From Calothrix sp. FI2-JRJ7 (GTDB lineage Bacteria; Cyanobacteriota; Cyanobacteriia; Cyanobacteriales; Nostocaceae), in contig JAHHGX010000080.1 of the NCBI GenBank assembly GCA_019359675.1, positions 118,960 through 182,959 of the forward strand: DNA of 64,000 nucleotides, given 5' to 3'. Below are positions 26,318-36,644 of the stretch, piece by piece. How positions within the stretch are numbered: position 1 is the stretch's first letter; each line of letters starts with the position of its first letter. Position numbers and translations under genes: made by a program. The notes beneath the pieces are model-generated. The model had not been told where the DNA came from, made no database searches, and saw only the letters and a program-made list of their open reading frames with translations.

Positions 26318-27017
26318 TCAAATTAATACCGTTTTGATGTGCGCTTTGCGGTGCGAGATGAATAATCCTGACACTACTAATACTTGTGGTTTTACAGCTT
26401 TAGCATCAAGTTCGGAAACGATTTGTAGTGCTAACTGACCAAACTTTACCCCTGTATCCACATCTTGCTTCAGATTACAAGCAATGATGCCATAGTTGAC
26501 ATAAGCATAGGCTGAAACCAAAGTATTTCCATACTGAATGGATAGCTTCACTGATAAGCAAACCAATAATGGGTACAATGGTAAGGGGACGCGCTGATAA
26601 AGCTGAACAATGTAAAGTATCGCTAACTAGTTTATTTGTATCATGAAACGCAAGTGGCGCCAGAGTAATTGTGTTGACTGTCACCCCAGTTTTTACAAGT
26701 TCATCTCTCATTAATATAAAAGGATGCGCCTTAGAAACTTCATTGTCACGATAAGCACCCAACAGTAGCAAATTCCTCTTATCCCCTATGAGTAGTTTAA
26801 TCAGCTGAAGCGACGCCAAATCTGCCCACTGCAAATCATCCAGAAACATTACCAGCGGATGCTCTTTTGTTGTAAACACCTCAATAAACTTTTGAAACAA
26901 CAAGTTAAAGCGATTCTGTGTCGCAATTCCCGATAGCTCTACGGCGCCTTGTTGCTTGCCAATTACTCGCTCAAGTTCTGGAATCACATCAATTAGAACT
27001 TGTCCATTGTTTCCCAC
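26318..27017 (-). pseudogene. Decayed partial copy of the giant hybrid kinase
   Basis: The 5' piece (from 27017: VLIDVIPELERVIGKQ, MFLDDLQWADLASL, LLLGAYRDNEV) aligns with residues ~415-580 of the intact 1856-aa protein. A second piece in another frame (26578-26318: SIQYGNTLVSAYAYVNYGI, FGQLALQIVSEL) aligns with its TPR-like region near residues 955-1015. The ~350 residues between are deleted, and the kinase, GAF and histidine kinase ends are absent. So this is a remnant of a tandem paralogue. Confidence 0.85.
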
Positions 27018-27169
27018 AGCTTCTAAAATCTAACACCCATAAAGATAACTTTCAGAAGTATAATAATAACTAATATAAACTACCAAGTCAAAAAATTATT
27101 TCTTTAATTTTGCTCTCAATAAGACAAAGAGGAAAGGATAATTTCCCCTCCTCCTGAATATACACACTT

Positions 27170-27598
27170 CTAAACAGCTTCTTGGATAACGCTATGCAAA
27201 CCTTCTCCCATTCGCAAAAATTGCAGCTTTTCTTTTAACTCATTGCTCATTTGAGCCACAAAAAATAAATCATCAATCAACTGTACACCTAAAATTTTCA
27301 TCACTTTCAAAAACTCAGATGCATAATCGACATTATTTTGAGGTTCTGTTTCATCTGAGCAAATTTTCGCCAATTCTTGAGAGGTAATTTTAAAAGCTAT
27401 ACTCGCTTTGATTGGTAAATCAGATATTTGTTCTGCACTTTCTACTTCTAAAAGGATAGGATTTTCTGGGTTATGAGCAACTAATACTTCGTATTCTGCT
27501 ATTTCTGCTTGAAGCTTTTGCATCAAGCTCTTATTTTCTGATGCGATAACTTCTACTTGCTGTTTTGCAATCGCCAATTCTTGTTCATTCTTAATCAT
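27170..27598 (-). CDS. Hypothetical protein, helical
   Basis: 142 aa. Starts MIKNEQELAIAKQQVEVIASEN, a coiled-coil-like helix; the rest is acidic with a possible sheet-helix segment (IKASIAFKITSQELAKI). No known domain recognised. It stands alone between the kinase remnant and a repeat-rich spacer. Confidence 0.55.
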   Translation of the reverse strand: MIKNEQELAIAKQQVEVIASENKSLMQKLQAEIAEYEVLVAHNPENPILLEVESAEQISDLPIKASIAFKITSQELAKICSDETEPQNNVDYASEFLKVMKILGVQLIDDLFFVAQMSNELKEKLQFLRMGEGLHSVIQEAV

Positions 27599-28056
27599 AA
27601 TCTGCTACTCCAAAAATTTAAAATTCAGTTAACAATCGACTTAATCAACTGGACTGCCAGCCTATATATAAATCAACCTTATTTGTCACGAAGAGTAAAA
27701 ATTTTGGATTGATAATTCCAGCAGTGTTTTTACTTACTCATTAACCTTAACAAAAAATTCACTATTTAACACAAGTTTAGATATAACAATAAGTTATTGT
27801 GTATAATGATTTTTTTATTATTAATTGTGATTACTAATTACTGGCGCCTTTTTGCCACAATATACAAGTTTGGTGCGTGAAGGCAGCCAGGTTTTACAAC
27901 TACGCCCTCGATTTTTTTTTGCCTTCACGCACCCTACCCTTTTTGCTAAAATTCATGCGGATGCGATTTGGTGCGTGAAGCCTACAATATACAAGCGGCG
28001 CCGATTAAAATACTTATAAGGAAAAGGATTTATCAATGGAGGCGCCAACTTAACTT
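27599..28056. other. Intergenic, repeat-bearing
   Basis: AT-rich. Contains the hairpin at 27872-27933, an orphan left arm GGTGCGTGAAGCC at 27970, and three GGCGCC. AATATACAAG occurs before both arms, so the orphan arm looks like a partial duplicate of the hairpin. AAGGAAAAGG occurs 30-40 bp before the desaturase ATG. No gene seen. Confidence 0.6.
27872..27933. repeat. GGTGCGTGA hairpin
   Basis: 13-bp arms GGTGCGTGAAGGC/GCCTTCACGCACC. Confidence 0.85.
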
Positions 28057-29001
28057 ATGTCCGATAATGTGATTACTTTATCTAACAAACCAACCCAAGT
28101 ACAGAATCCATATCGAATACTGAATAAACAGCAATTAAATGAACTCAACGCGCGTTCTAATATTTCAGGTTTAGTACAATTGACTCTCCATCTTACCATT
28201 ATGGGATGCAGTGGCTACTTATGGACGACAAACCATAATCTATTTGTAGCAATACCAGCACTTTTCATCTACGGGTTTAGTATAGCTTCGATGTTTGCAC
28301 CGATGCATGAAGCTGTTCATCGTACTGCTTTTGCTTCACCGAACCTCAATAAAATAGTAGCTTGGTTTGCTGGAGTGCTTTCATTCTATAACAGCACCTT
28401 TTTTCGTCACTACCATAAATGGCATCATCTATATACACGAGTTCCTGGTAAAGACCCAGAGCTAACTGACTTGACACCAAGTAATTTTAGAGAATACTTA
28501 CTGATATTGAGCGGTTTTCTTTGGTGGAAAGGTAAAATACAGGGGCATTTTCGTATTGCACAGGGGAAAGTTGAAGATTACCCATTTATCCCAGAGTCCG
28601 CAGGCGCCGAAGTTATTCGCTCTACTCGCTTACAATTGACTATATATATAGTAGCTCTTGGTATCTCACTGTTTTATGGTCAGCCTTGGTTTTTCACATA
28701 CTGGTTACTGCCGAAGCTGCTTGGTCAACCAATCTTACGCTTTATTTTACTGGCAGAACACACAGGTTGCACGCGCGACGCTAATCTTCTGACAAACACC
28801 CGCACCACACGAACACTTATACCAACACAATTTTTAATGTGGAACATGTCATTCCACGCAGAACACCATTTATATCCATCTATTCCTTTTCATGCGTTAC
28901 CAAAATCACATGATTATTTAAACACTCATTTTACACATATCGACCCAGGTTATTTCAAAGTTAATCAACATATCGTAACCAAGCTAGGACATTTACCATA
29001 A
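28057..29001 (+). CDS. Membrane fatty acid desaturase family protein
   Basis: 314 aa with the three His boxes of membrane di-iron desaturases/hydroxylases: HEAVH near residue 88, HKWHH near 127 and HAEHH near 268. Hydrophobic pairs lie near 45-85 and 185-235, placing the boxes on the cytoplasmic side. Lipid or carotenoid substrate cannot be told from the sequence; it is not one of the DesA/B/C forms I would recognise. Electrons would come from ferredoxin. Confidence 0.85.
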   Translation: MSDNVITLSNKPTQVQNPYRILNKQQLNELNARSNISGLVQLTLHLTIMGCSGYLWTTNHNLFVAIPALFIYGFSIASMFAPMHEAVHRTAFASPNLNKIVAWFAGVLSFYNSTFFRHYHKWHHLYTRVPGKDPELTDLTPSNFREYLLILSGFLWWKGKIQGHFRIAQGKVEDYPFIPESAGAEVIRSTRLQLTIYIVALGISLFYGQPWFFTYWLLPKLLGQPILRFILLAEHTGCTRDANLLTNTRTTRTLIPTQFLMWNMSFHAEHHLYPSIPFHALPKSHDYLNTHFTHIDPGYFKVNQHIVTKLGHLP

Positions 29002-29008
29002 AAACCAT

Positions 29009-29038
29009 TGTAGAGACGTTACATGTAACGTCTCTACA
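29009..29038. repeat. GAGACGTTACATGTAACGTCTC palindrome
   Basis: Exact copy of the 11401-11430 palindrome, 8 bp after the desaturase stop. Confidence 0.8.
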
Positions 29039-29310
29039 TACTGACATCAGCTACATATAGTTTACGTATTTAACATTCAGCATAGCAAAATATTAGTAGA
29101 AGTCTTGAGATACATAGATAAATATTTATGTATAAATTATTTTAATAATTTTACAAAATCATTTAGGCGCCTGCAAATCCTTCCTTATGCATCTAGATGT
29201 TCAAACATCTAAACATCTAAATATGTTACTTGTTTGTGACACGAATAAATCTGAGAAAAATGTTCAAGGTGAGGAATATTCAGCAAAACCAACGTATCCA
29301 CCTGGGAAAT

Positions 29311-29626
29311 GGTTTTTTATGAGCAAATATTACAAGTTCCCATTTATGTTGTTTTTGAGCCAGAGGGGGATTACTAGAATTTTATAAACTTGAAAATGGA
29401 CGATGCTTAGGGGCGCCGTTGGCTTCTCTCTATGGGCTTATTTTTAGGAACTTGGCAAGAAACTAAAGAAGGACGCACGGGTTACTAGCTACGTTGGTGG
29501 GACGAAATTGGCAATTTATTACCTTGGGCAGTTGAAAAAATTGAACAAGAACGTCAACAAAAAGAACGATTAGCTGCTTATTTGCTATCTCAAGGTATAG
29601 ACTCTAACAATTTGTCGGAAGTATAA
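29311..29626 (+). pseudogene. Uma2-family endonuclease, decayed C-terminal half
   Basis: Successive frames read FYEQILQVPIYVVFEPEGDY, LEFYKLENGRC, LSMGLFLGTWQETKEGRTGY, then LRWWDEIGNLLPWAVEKIEQERQ..LLSQGIDSNNLSEV with a stop at 29624. These are consecutive parts of the C-terminal half of Uma2 (DUF820) proteins, separated by at least two in-frame stops and two frameshifts. Clearly inactive. Confidence 0.8.
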
Positions 29627-29670
29627 GTAAGTTGGTTTTCACGCACCCTACGTCTTATACCATAAAATAC

Positions 29671-29728
29671 GGTGTGTGACGCTATTGGTTTTATTGCTAC
29701 GTTCATATTTTTTATGGCGCCACACACC
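29671..29728. repeat. GGTGTGTGA hairpin (co-varying variant)
   Basis: Both arms carry the same change relative to the family: GGTGTGTG on the left and CACACACC on the right. One internal mismatch (A-C). Confidence 0.75.
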
Positions 29729-29852
29729 CTACGAAAAAATTCATAAATTTGTTTTGACTCCTCACTAAGTTAAGAAACCCTAACACAGCAACCAATACAA
29801 GCATTTATGCGAGGCTGAAAGATTGTGCTAAAGCTAGTAAGTACAAAAAACA

Positions 29853-29866
29853 GTATTAACTGTTAC
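29853..29866 (+). promoter_or_regulatory. NtcA-type binding site upstream of amt
   Basis: GTATTAACTGTTAC fits the consensus GTA-N8-TAC exactly. The nearest convincing -10 (TATATT at 29897) is 30 bases after the site, longer than the usual 20-24. Ammonium transporter genes are classic NtcA targets in cyanobacteria, so activation under nitrogen limitation is likely; it implies a ~270-nt leader. Confidence 0.6.
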
Positions 29867-30175
29867 AGAATTATTTAGGTCTAAAAATACACAATCTATA
29901 TTAATTAGTTAGAGTTTCCGTAAAATTCTTAACAATTTGTAACTTAACAATGTATACACTCAAAAATATGTATTAAATATCCTGAATATTTATTAATTTT
30001 TTAAAGACTTTATCAAGAAGTCTTGACTGTTTCCAAAATAACCTCATAATAAAATATTAATAAAAACTTAACCATCCTGTATTTAATTTTTGAAACAGGA
30101 TGAAATAAGTTTTTTGAAGAGCGAGGTTGATTTTCATTTAGCGGTTTTGTAGTGTCGAGTATTGCTTAAAAGAAA

Positions 30176-31753
30176 ATGTTGAAATCCAAACCAACGAAAA
30201 AAAGACCAAGAAGAAATCGAGCGCATGTAACTTCGCCTCTGAATTATTCTAAGTATAATTCGATGACATGGCGCCTCCAAAACACAATTAAACTTTTATC
30301 TCCAAGCTGGCAGGCTACTATTCCCCTAGCCTCAATAATCGTGTTGGCATGGGGTTATGCTGCTGTGGCGCAAACACCTGCTGGCCCAAGTACTGGCGAT
30401 TTAAAGGTTGCACTAGATACATTATGGGTTGCGATTGCAGCGTTTCTAGTCTTCTTTATGAATGCCGGATTTTGTATGTTAGAAACCGGGTTCTGTCGTC
30501 AGAAGAATGCTGTTAACGTTCTTGCAAAGAATTTGATTGTATTTGCATTAGCGACAATTGCATTTTGGTCGATTGGTTTTGGGTTAATGTTCGGTGATGG
30601 CAACGATTTTATCGGTTTGAGTGGATTCTTTTTGAATGGCGCCGATAATAGTCCTGCCGTAGGTGATGCTTACAAAGGAGTTTTTGGTTCACTAAATTGG
30701 ACTGGTGTACCCCTTGAAGCAAAATTCTTATTCCAATTGGTGTTTGCTGGAACTGCTGCTACTATTGTTTCTGGCGCCGTTGCTGAAAGGATAAAATTTG
30801 TTGACTTCTTAATTTTTAGCCTTTTACTTGTTGGTATAGCTTACCCAATTACCGGACACTGGATTTGGGGTGGTGGTTGGTTAGCTGACATGGGCTTTTT
30901 TGACTTTGCTGGTTCCACCGTTATTCACTCGGTTGGTGGTTGGGCAGCTTTGATGGGTGCAGCTTTCTTGGGACCTCGTATTGGTAAATATCAAGGTAAG
31001 CAAGCGGTTGCGATGCCCGGTCATAATATGAGTATTGCCACCCTTGGTTGTTTAATTCTCTGGTTAGGTTGGTTTGGTTTTAACCCAGGTTCCGTAATGG
31101 CAGCTGACCCTAAAGCAATTACTCACATTGCCCTAACAACAAATATGGCAGGTGCAGTTGGTGGAATTGCGGCAACTGTAACTGCGTGGTTATACCTGAA
31201 AAAACCTGACCTATCGATGATTATCAACGGTATTTTGGCGGGTTTGGTAGGAGTCACAGCTTCTTGTGCTTATGTTAGTATCCCAAGTTCCATTGTCATC
31301 GGTTTAATTGCTGGCATAATCGTCGTCTTCTCAGTCACCTTCTTCGACCGTCTAGGTATCGATGACCCTGTTGGTGCCACTTCTGTACACTTAGTTTGTG
31401 GTATTTGGGGAACTTTAGCAGTTGGATTATTCTCAGTTGGACCTGGTCGTTATCCTTGGATGGTTGACCTTGCTGGTAAACCAGTTGGACCTCATGGTTT
31501 ATTTATGGGTGGTGGACTTTCATCGCTTATTCCCCAACTTGTAGGAATTGCTTCTGTTGGTGGAATGACAGTACTTCTGAGTACCATCTTTTGGGTTGCA
31601 CTCAAAGCTACTTTAGGTATTCGCGTTACTGCTGCTGAAGAAATCGAAGGTTTGGATATTGGCGAACATGGTATGGAAGCTTACCACGGATTTGTGAAAG
31701 AAGCTGACACCGCTGGGTTTGCTGAACCCTCCCATTACGACAAAAAAGCATAG
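30176..31753 (+). CDS. amt: Ammonium transporter
   Basis: 525 aa, Amt/MEP/Rh family with 11 membrane spans expected. The first ~65 residues include a basic leader and a hydrophobic segment ending VAQ, probably a signal peptide. The pore twin-His are visible in [11 protein letters not shown] and [20 protein letters not shown] and GLEP-like loops are conserved. Imports ammonium/ammonia across the plasma membrane. An NtcA site is upstream, and the TAG stop is directly followed by a second TAG and the hairpin at 31757. Confidence 0.94.
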   Translation: MLKSKPTKKRPRRNRAHVTSPLNYSKYNSMTWRLQNTIKLLSPSWQATIPLASIIVLAWGYAAVAQTPAGPSTGDLKVALDTLWVAIAAFLVFFMNAGFCMLETGFCRQKNAVNVLAKNLIVFALATIAFWSIGFGLMFGDGNDFIGLSGFFLNGADNSPAVGDAYKGVFGSLNWTGVPLEAKFLFQLVFAGTAATIVSGAVAERIKFVDFLIFSLLLVGIAYPITGHWIWGGGWLADMGFFDFAGSTVIHSVGGWAALMGAAFLGPRIGKYQGKQAVAMPGHNMSIATLGCLILWLGWFGFNPGSVMAADPKAITHIALTTNMAGAVGGIAATVTAWLYLKKPDLSMIINGILAGLVGVTASCAYVSIPSSIVIGLIAGIIVVFSVTFFDRLGIDDPVGATSVHLVCGIWGTLAVGLFSVGPGRYPWMVDLAGKPVGPHGLFMGGGLSSLIPQLVGIASVGGMTVLLSTIFWVALKATLGIRVTAAEEIEGLDIGEHGMEAYHGFVKEADTAGFAEPSHYDKKA

Positions 31754-31756
31754 TAG

Positions 31757-31815
31757 GGTGCGTGACAGCATTACAAACCAAAACATAAACGATAACTTAA
31801 CTGCTGTCACGCACC
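31757..31815. repeat. GGTGCGTGA hairpin after amt
   Basis: 14-bp arms GGTGCGTGACAGCA/TGCTGTCACGCACC beginning 4 bp after the amt stop. Confidence 0.85.
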
Positions 31816-32180
31816 ATCATATTATTTCCCAGCGCCATTCATATGGCATTTTTTTTGGACATCTCAAACATCTAAACATCTAGACATTGAAATTCTATAC
31901 TGTAAAGATTCTGGCGCCGTTTATACTTTTCGTTCTTGTCTAAGCTTAATATTAATCTACTTAGCTAGAGTTTTTACGCAGATTATTTTGTTTAAAATTA
32001 ACAATAATTACAACGTTAGGTGCCAATATACGGTGATTATGTGTTCGCTAGATATTTGAAGTTGGATGCAATACACAGTATACAGAGATGTTTGTTTTGA
32101 ATGGCGCCATGTATGGTTATTTGTGATTTTGCGTTGTTGTTGAGAAACCTGGTTTCTAAAGAAACCAGGTTTCTAAGGAA
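31816..32180. other. Intergenic, no gene seen
   Basis: AT-rich. Includes an AACATCTAAACATCTAGA run (31867-31888), two GGCGCC, and two adjacent palindromes at 32143-32174 (AGAAACCTGGTTTCT, AGAAACCAGGTTTCT). Confidence 0.6.
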
Positions 32181-32507
32181 TTAGGTGTTTGAGGATTGTT
32201 TTTGGGACTTTTGTACTAGTAACTGTATTCCTAGTGCTAGTAGACCTATTGCGACTATTCCAAAGACCCATATTCCTAGTGATACTACTCCTACTACTAG
32301 GGAGCGGACTACTGAGGAGATGTTTGCTACTATTTGATTGGTTGTGTGTATGGGTTTGTTAGCAAAGGTTGTTGCTATTGCACTTGTTAGGTTATATGAA
32401 CCGTATGACATTGCACCAGCTAAGAAGGCGCCTATTGTACACTTTAATGGTGTTATAGTTTCCTTAACTGGTGTTTCTGGTTCTTTGATTATCTTTTCTT
32501 CACTCAT
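32181..32507 (-). CDS. DUF3082 membrane protein
   Basis: 108 aa with a charged N-terminus and two hydrophobic spans (CTIGAFLAGAMSYGSYNLTSAIA and VVSLGIWVFGIVAIGLLALGIQLLV). DUF3082 is cyanobacterial and commonly follows ispE, as it does here (62 bp after). Function unknown. Confidence 0.85.
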   Translation of the reverse strand: MSEEKIIKEPETPVKETITPLKCTIGAFLAGAMSYGSYNLTSAIATTFANKPIHTTNQIVANISSVVRSLVVGVVSLGIWVFGIVAIGLLALGIQLLVQKSQKQSSNT

Positions 32508-32569
32508 ATGTCACCTTGCATTGCTATGGCTATATAACCATAGATATATGGATATGTAAGTTTTGTTAT

Positions 32570-33520
32570 CTATATAGATGACTTTAAATGAATACCTTGG
32601 GAAATTGTTTGTGTTGTAAACAATTCTAAATCTTCGTCGGGTATCTCCGAGCGAACTTGTAGTTTAACGTTTTCTGCATGTTCCAAGGATTCGCAAATTG
32701 CAAAGACGCTGGGTCCAGAACCAGACATCATTGTTCCTAATGCACCAGATGAAGCGAAAGCTTCGCGTAACTCTAAGACTTTGGGATACTCTGGTAAGAC
32801 AACTTTTTCTAAGTCGTTGTGTAATTGCTGTGATATTTCTCTAGCATCTTTGTGTACTATAGCTTTTATCATCGGCGCCGAGTGTACAGGAGAAGAGCGC
32901 GCTGTTAAACTTTGGTTATCTTGGGGATATGTATCACCGTATGTGGCACGATAAGTTTTATATGCCCAAGGTGTAGAAACACTAAGACTACGATGTTTAC
33001 CCAATACTATATGTATATTGTCTAAACCTAAAATTTCTGCGAGTTGTTCACCTCGTCCTGTTGCTATCGCAGTTCCACCCGCTACACAAAAGGGAACATC
33101 TGACCCTAAAGTGGCGCCTAATTCTTCTATCTCAACTTTAGTTAGTCCTAACTTCCATAATAAATCTATACCTACCAACACTGCTGCTGCATTTGTGGAA
33201 CCACCTGCTAAACCAGCTGCTACAGGTATACGTTTGTGAATTTTTATATCAACTCCCCCAAGTTTTGCAAACTGTTCGGGAAACTCTTTTACCATTAACT
33301 CTGCTGCACGGTAAGCAAGATTTGTTTTATCTGCTGGTACTTTCAAGTTATCACACTGCACACGAATACTCTCACTGCCATTTGCTGTGATATCAATTTG
33401 GTCTGCTAAGTCAATACTTTGCATCACCATCGCTAACTCATGATACCCATCATCACGGGCGCCGATGATTTCCAAATATAAATTTATTTTGGCAGGAGCT
33501 ACTAAACTATAACCTTGCAT
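32570..33520 (-). CDS. ispE: 4-diphosphocytidyl-2-C-methyl-D-erythritol kinase
   Basis: 316 aa GHMP kinase of the MEP isoprenoid pathway; phosphorylates CDP-ME with ATP. PAKINLYLEI near residue 9, GYHEL near 26, the ATP-binding PVAAGLAGGSTNAAA near 95, and MSGSGPSVFAI near 267 are intact. In related cyanobacteria rsmA normally lies directly upstream in the same operon. Here rsmA is ~7 kb away with gene debris between, so the operon is split. Confidence 0.94.
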   Translation of the reverse strand: MQGYSLVAPAKINLYLEIIGARDDGYHELAMVMQSIDLADQIDITANGSESIRVQCDNLKVPADKTNLAYRAAELMVKEFPEQFAKLGGVDIKIHKRIPVAAGLAGGSTNAAAVLVGIDLLWKLGLTKVEIEELGATLGSDVPFCVAGGTAIATGRGEQLAEILGLDNIHIVLGKHRSLSVSTPWAYKTYRATYGDTYPQDNQSLTARSSPVHSAPMIKAIVHKDAREISQQLHNDLEKVVLPEYPKVLELREAFASSGALGTMMSGSGPSVFAICESLEHAENVKLQVRSEIPDEDLELFTTQTISQGIHLKSSI

Positions 33521-33690
33521 TGCTATACATTAACTCGTCTGCTTAAATATACCTGTATTTAAGGCGCTGTTAACCACGATATTGGTTTTCGGGTGGTGTG
33601 TGGTGCGACGAGGACTATTTAGCTCTTAACAATTTTTTGAATCCACGGTGATTTTGCTATATTTTAATTAGTATTGTCTGGGACAAATCA

Positions 33691-34098
33691 ATGCTAAACG
33701 TCGCTTTCGTCTCAGAAAGTTTCAAAAATTTCTCTTTGTCAGACTGGATGCAAAACCCTCTTGATGATACAGAGTGGGTTAATGGGGAATTAGTAGAGAA
33801 AAATTGCATAACACTTAAACATAGTCAAGTTCAATCTAAGCTAGCTCGTCAATGGGGAAATTATAAAGATTCTAGTGGTCTTGGAGGAGAAGTTTATACA
33901 GATGTTCCTTGTCTTACTAATATACAAGGTCGGCGCCCTGATGTTACTTACTTAACTCCTGACTTAGTTTCTCAATATGGTAATCAAAAAGTCCTTCCCC
34001 AAAGTTTCCCTCTTAGTGCTGAAATTGTCTCTCCTACAGATTATGCTGAGGAGGTTATTGCTAAGACCGCTGAATATTTACACAAATTTCACATATAG
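33691..34098 (+). pseudogene. Uma2-family endonuclease, truncated at C-terminus
   Basis: 135 aa covering the N-terminal two thirds of Uma2: EWVNGELVEKN, the metal-binding region with GRRPDVTYL, and the start of the EIVSPTDYAEEVIAKTAEYL motif. Uma2 proteins normally continue ~55 residues. Similarity stops at about 34080, where a different gene fragment begins. Probably inactive. Confidence 0.75.
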
Positions 34099-34100
34099 AA

Positions 34101-36071
34101 CAAACTAGAAATGGTACTTGTAGTCAATTATTTATAGCTTCTTGCTCAAAAACTATTACTTTAGGAGAAGAAGAAGGAGACGTAAGTATTGCTATTGAGC
34201 TAAACAAACAAGATGATAAATATTCTGTTGCCAAGCTTGAATCTAAGATACCGCTTCTATTTTGTGATTTTCCGTTAATTGGCTCTGAAACTAAGTTTAA
34301 ATGCCCAGTAGTAATTAATAGTCCATTGCTAGAACCAACTGAGCCGAGAGATAGTATACTACTTGATGACCGTGTAGAAACAGGTGGGAGAAAGAACAGA
34401 GAGATTTTTACACATGTAATTTCTCTTTATAACACTTTGTTAGATTACGGCGCCGCAAATTGGTTAAACGTACACTTACTTGTTAAGTCTGGACTACCTA
34501 AAAATCTTGAATCTTAATGGTATGAAGCTCACATTCAAAGTTTAATTCGAGCAAAAGCTCTTGAAACTTCCATTGTACGCACTAGCACTTTTGACAAACC
34601 TATATTACTTAAAAATGCTTTAATTCCGTATTGTTCAAAAAATCTCTTAGAATTTTGGGACTTAGCAATATGGATGCATCCTGATAAACTGCCCCAAAAG
34701 CAGCATGTTAAAGACTGGTATGATATTATTAGCTCTGATAACGGTTGGTCAAAAAGCTTGCGGTATGATTTGCAACGACTATTAGCGGATATACACGAAC
34801 AAAAGAATTTAGAAAATTTATGCGCGCGTCTTGAAAGCAATGAACCTGATACTTTAAATTGGTTAAATAAAGTAATCGCTTTTGTCTTTGAATCCAATCA
34901 AAGTCAACTTTTAAGTACTGAGTACGCTATACTACCCAACCAATACGGCGAATTTCAGCTTAAAACAAATCTTGCTAAGGATGAAGGTATCCCCGAAGGG
35001 TTAAAGGATGTTTTAATTCTTTTAGGTGAAGACTGGAAAAAAGAACTTTTACATTTAGCGATTAGTTGTACTTTAGAGAAAACTCGAAACATTAGAGGTA
35101 TTTCGGAAAGGATAAGCGCACTCATTACCGAAAAAACTTCACCCAACCTTCGCGAAGCTGCTTACCTCCTTATTAGTTATATCCCTGAGATTAACAGTAC
35201 TAAACTAACCCACCACCAAGACATTTCAGTGTATAGACGAAAAATTTGGGAATTTGCAGCTTCCCTAGATAAAGACAATGTACCTGAAATCAAAACGTTA
35301 TCTGATTGGACTCCCTCTCTTTGGAACATTTGCGACGAATGGATTTTAAAAACTTTAATTGGAGATATCGCTCAATTAAAAAAAGTCAGTCAACTTCAAA
35401 CAACTTTAGAAACGGAAACCGAATTAGAAACAGTTGATTGGTTGAGTAATTTTATAAGCTTCTTAAGAGCAAGTAAAAAAGAATCATTGTGCAGCGAACA
35501 ACCCATATTTCCTAACCAGCTAGGCATTTTTAAGAAAAAAGCAGAGCTACTTTTCGACAAGAATATCCCCGAACAACTAAAAGATGTACTAGAACTGTTT
35601 GGTTCTCCTTGTAGAGGTAAACTTTTACATAGGAATATTTTAGGTTACAACACTAGTATCGAGCAACTTCGCGTTTCTGATGTTTCTAAGCAAATTAACG
35701 ACATTATCAGAGATAAGACAACTAATCAAAGTCATGAATTTAAAAGTGCTATTTATAATTTGATTAGTTTATTTTCCACTACCAGTAAAGAGCAAAATAG
35801 ATTTAAAATTTGGCAATACGCGCGTGACATTTACGCTGATATAATTCCTGAGAAGGTTTTTATCGATAATCTTGATGACTTTTCTTGGAAAGAATGTAAC
35901 ACATGGATTATAACACGCATCGTAGAAGAAGTAGAAGAAGCTAAAAATCTAGACTGCTTGGCTGATTTACTCTTGTTTAACAAGGAAGATACGATATCTT
36001 GGTTGAATAATTTATTGTGCTTACCAACAGAAGATTTTTCTGACCCTTCTAGTTTTTCTAATGCTGCTTAA
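34101..36071 (+). pseudogene. Fragment of a large sacsin-like (NOV/GHKL) protein
   Basis: One reading frame runs from about 34083 to 36071, broken by a single in-frame TAA at 34515-34517 (after GLPKNLES); coding continues WYEAHIQ. The region has twice-repeated units with ILPNQYGEFQLK..IPEGLKDVL and IFPNQLGIFKKK..IPEQLKDVL, as in the very large sacsin-like proteins with an N-terminal Hsp90/histidine-kinase-type ATPase. That ATPase is missing here. The longest uninterrupted ORF starts at ATG 34674 (465 aa) and could still be expressed. Such proteins are sometimes defence-associated. Confidence 0.6.
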
Positions 36072-36644
36072 TTTTCTTCAAGAATCAGCTGAATATTTCG
36101 CCTTTATTCTCAATAATGAATACAATTATTTGTGAAACATAATCAAATTTGAACCAATATTCTCAATATCAATAATATACACCGTGATATTTCATGTAGT
36201 CATTAGTTCAAATGGCGCCGTTTTTGTCCTAGACGAAATTGAAGAAATGTAAATGTGAACCACGGTTCACATCCAATACTGCTCGGTTTAGAAATTCAAT
36301 AAAACCGAAAATCTTGTAGAGACAAGGGTTGAAAGAATGTCTCTACATCCCCGAAATGATGCGAAAAATCAACTGAGCAGTTTTGGGTTCATATCTTTGT
36401 TGAAAAATAGTGCGTACTTCAACTATACTCAAGGCGCCTTTACACAATACCCTACATTAAATATGCAGGTGCCTGCCATTCCCACATACTGCACCTATTT
36501 ATATAGTTTATGTTAGTACAAAGCTAATTGCTTTGAGGTAGGAGTGAGGTATTCATAGCTCGTCTTCATTCAGCTAGATTGTTTGTGTTAGTCATAAATA
36601 TTTTGTGGCTATGCTGAAAAATAGTTGGTTTCGGAGCGTGTGTT
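36072..36644. other. Intergenic repeat-rich spacer
   Basis: Contains the first copy of a ~65-bp direct repeat (36213-36282) with the palindrome ATGTGAACCACGGTTCACAT, an AATACTGCTCGGTTTA unit, a degenerate GAGACGTTAC-like palindrome (36315-36350) and a GTTTATGTTAGTAC box near 36508. No gene is seen. Confidence 0.6.
36213..36282 (+). repeat. Direct repeat left of xisI/xisH
   Basis: Shares GATTGAAGAAATG/AATTGAAGAAATG plus ATGTGAACCACGGTTCACAT and upstream GCGCCGTTTT-type sequence with 37821-37888. The two copies, in the same orientation, bracket the xisH/xisI block. Confidence 0.7.

Larger units (their letters stand above)
29627..30175. other. amt upstream region with repeats and promoter
   Basis: Holds an orphan right arm (TTTTCACGCACC near 29637), the hairpin at 29671-29728, the NtcA-like site at 29853-29866, and about 300 bp of AT-rich DNA up to the amt start. 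A TATATT at 29897 could be the -10 box. Confidence 0.55.

Noticed and set aside
29187..29387. 66-codon ORF after the desaturase
   Set aside because: Its reading frame is a frameshifted view of the Uma2 remnant plus AACATCT repeats.
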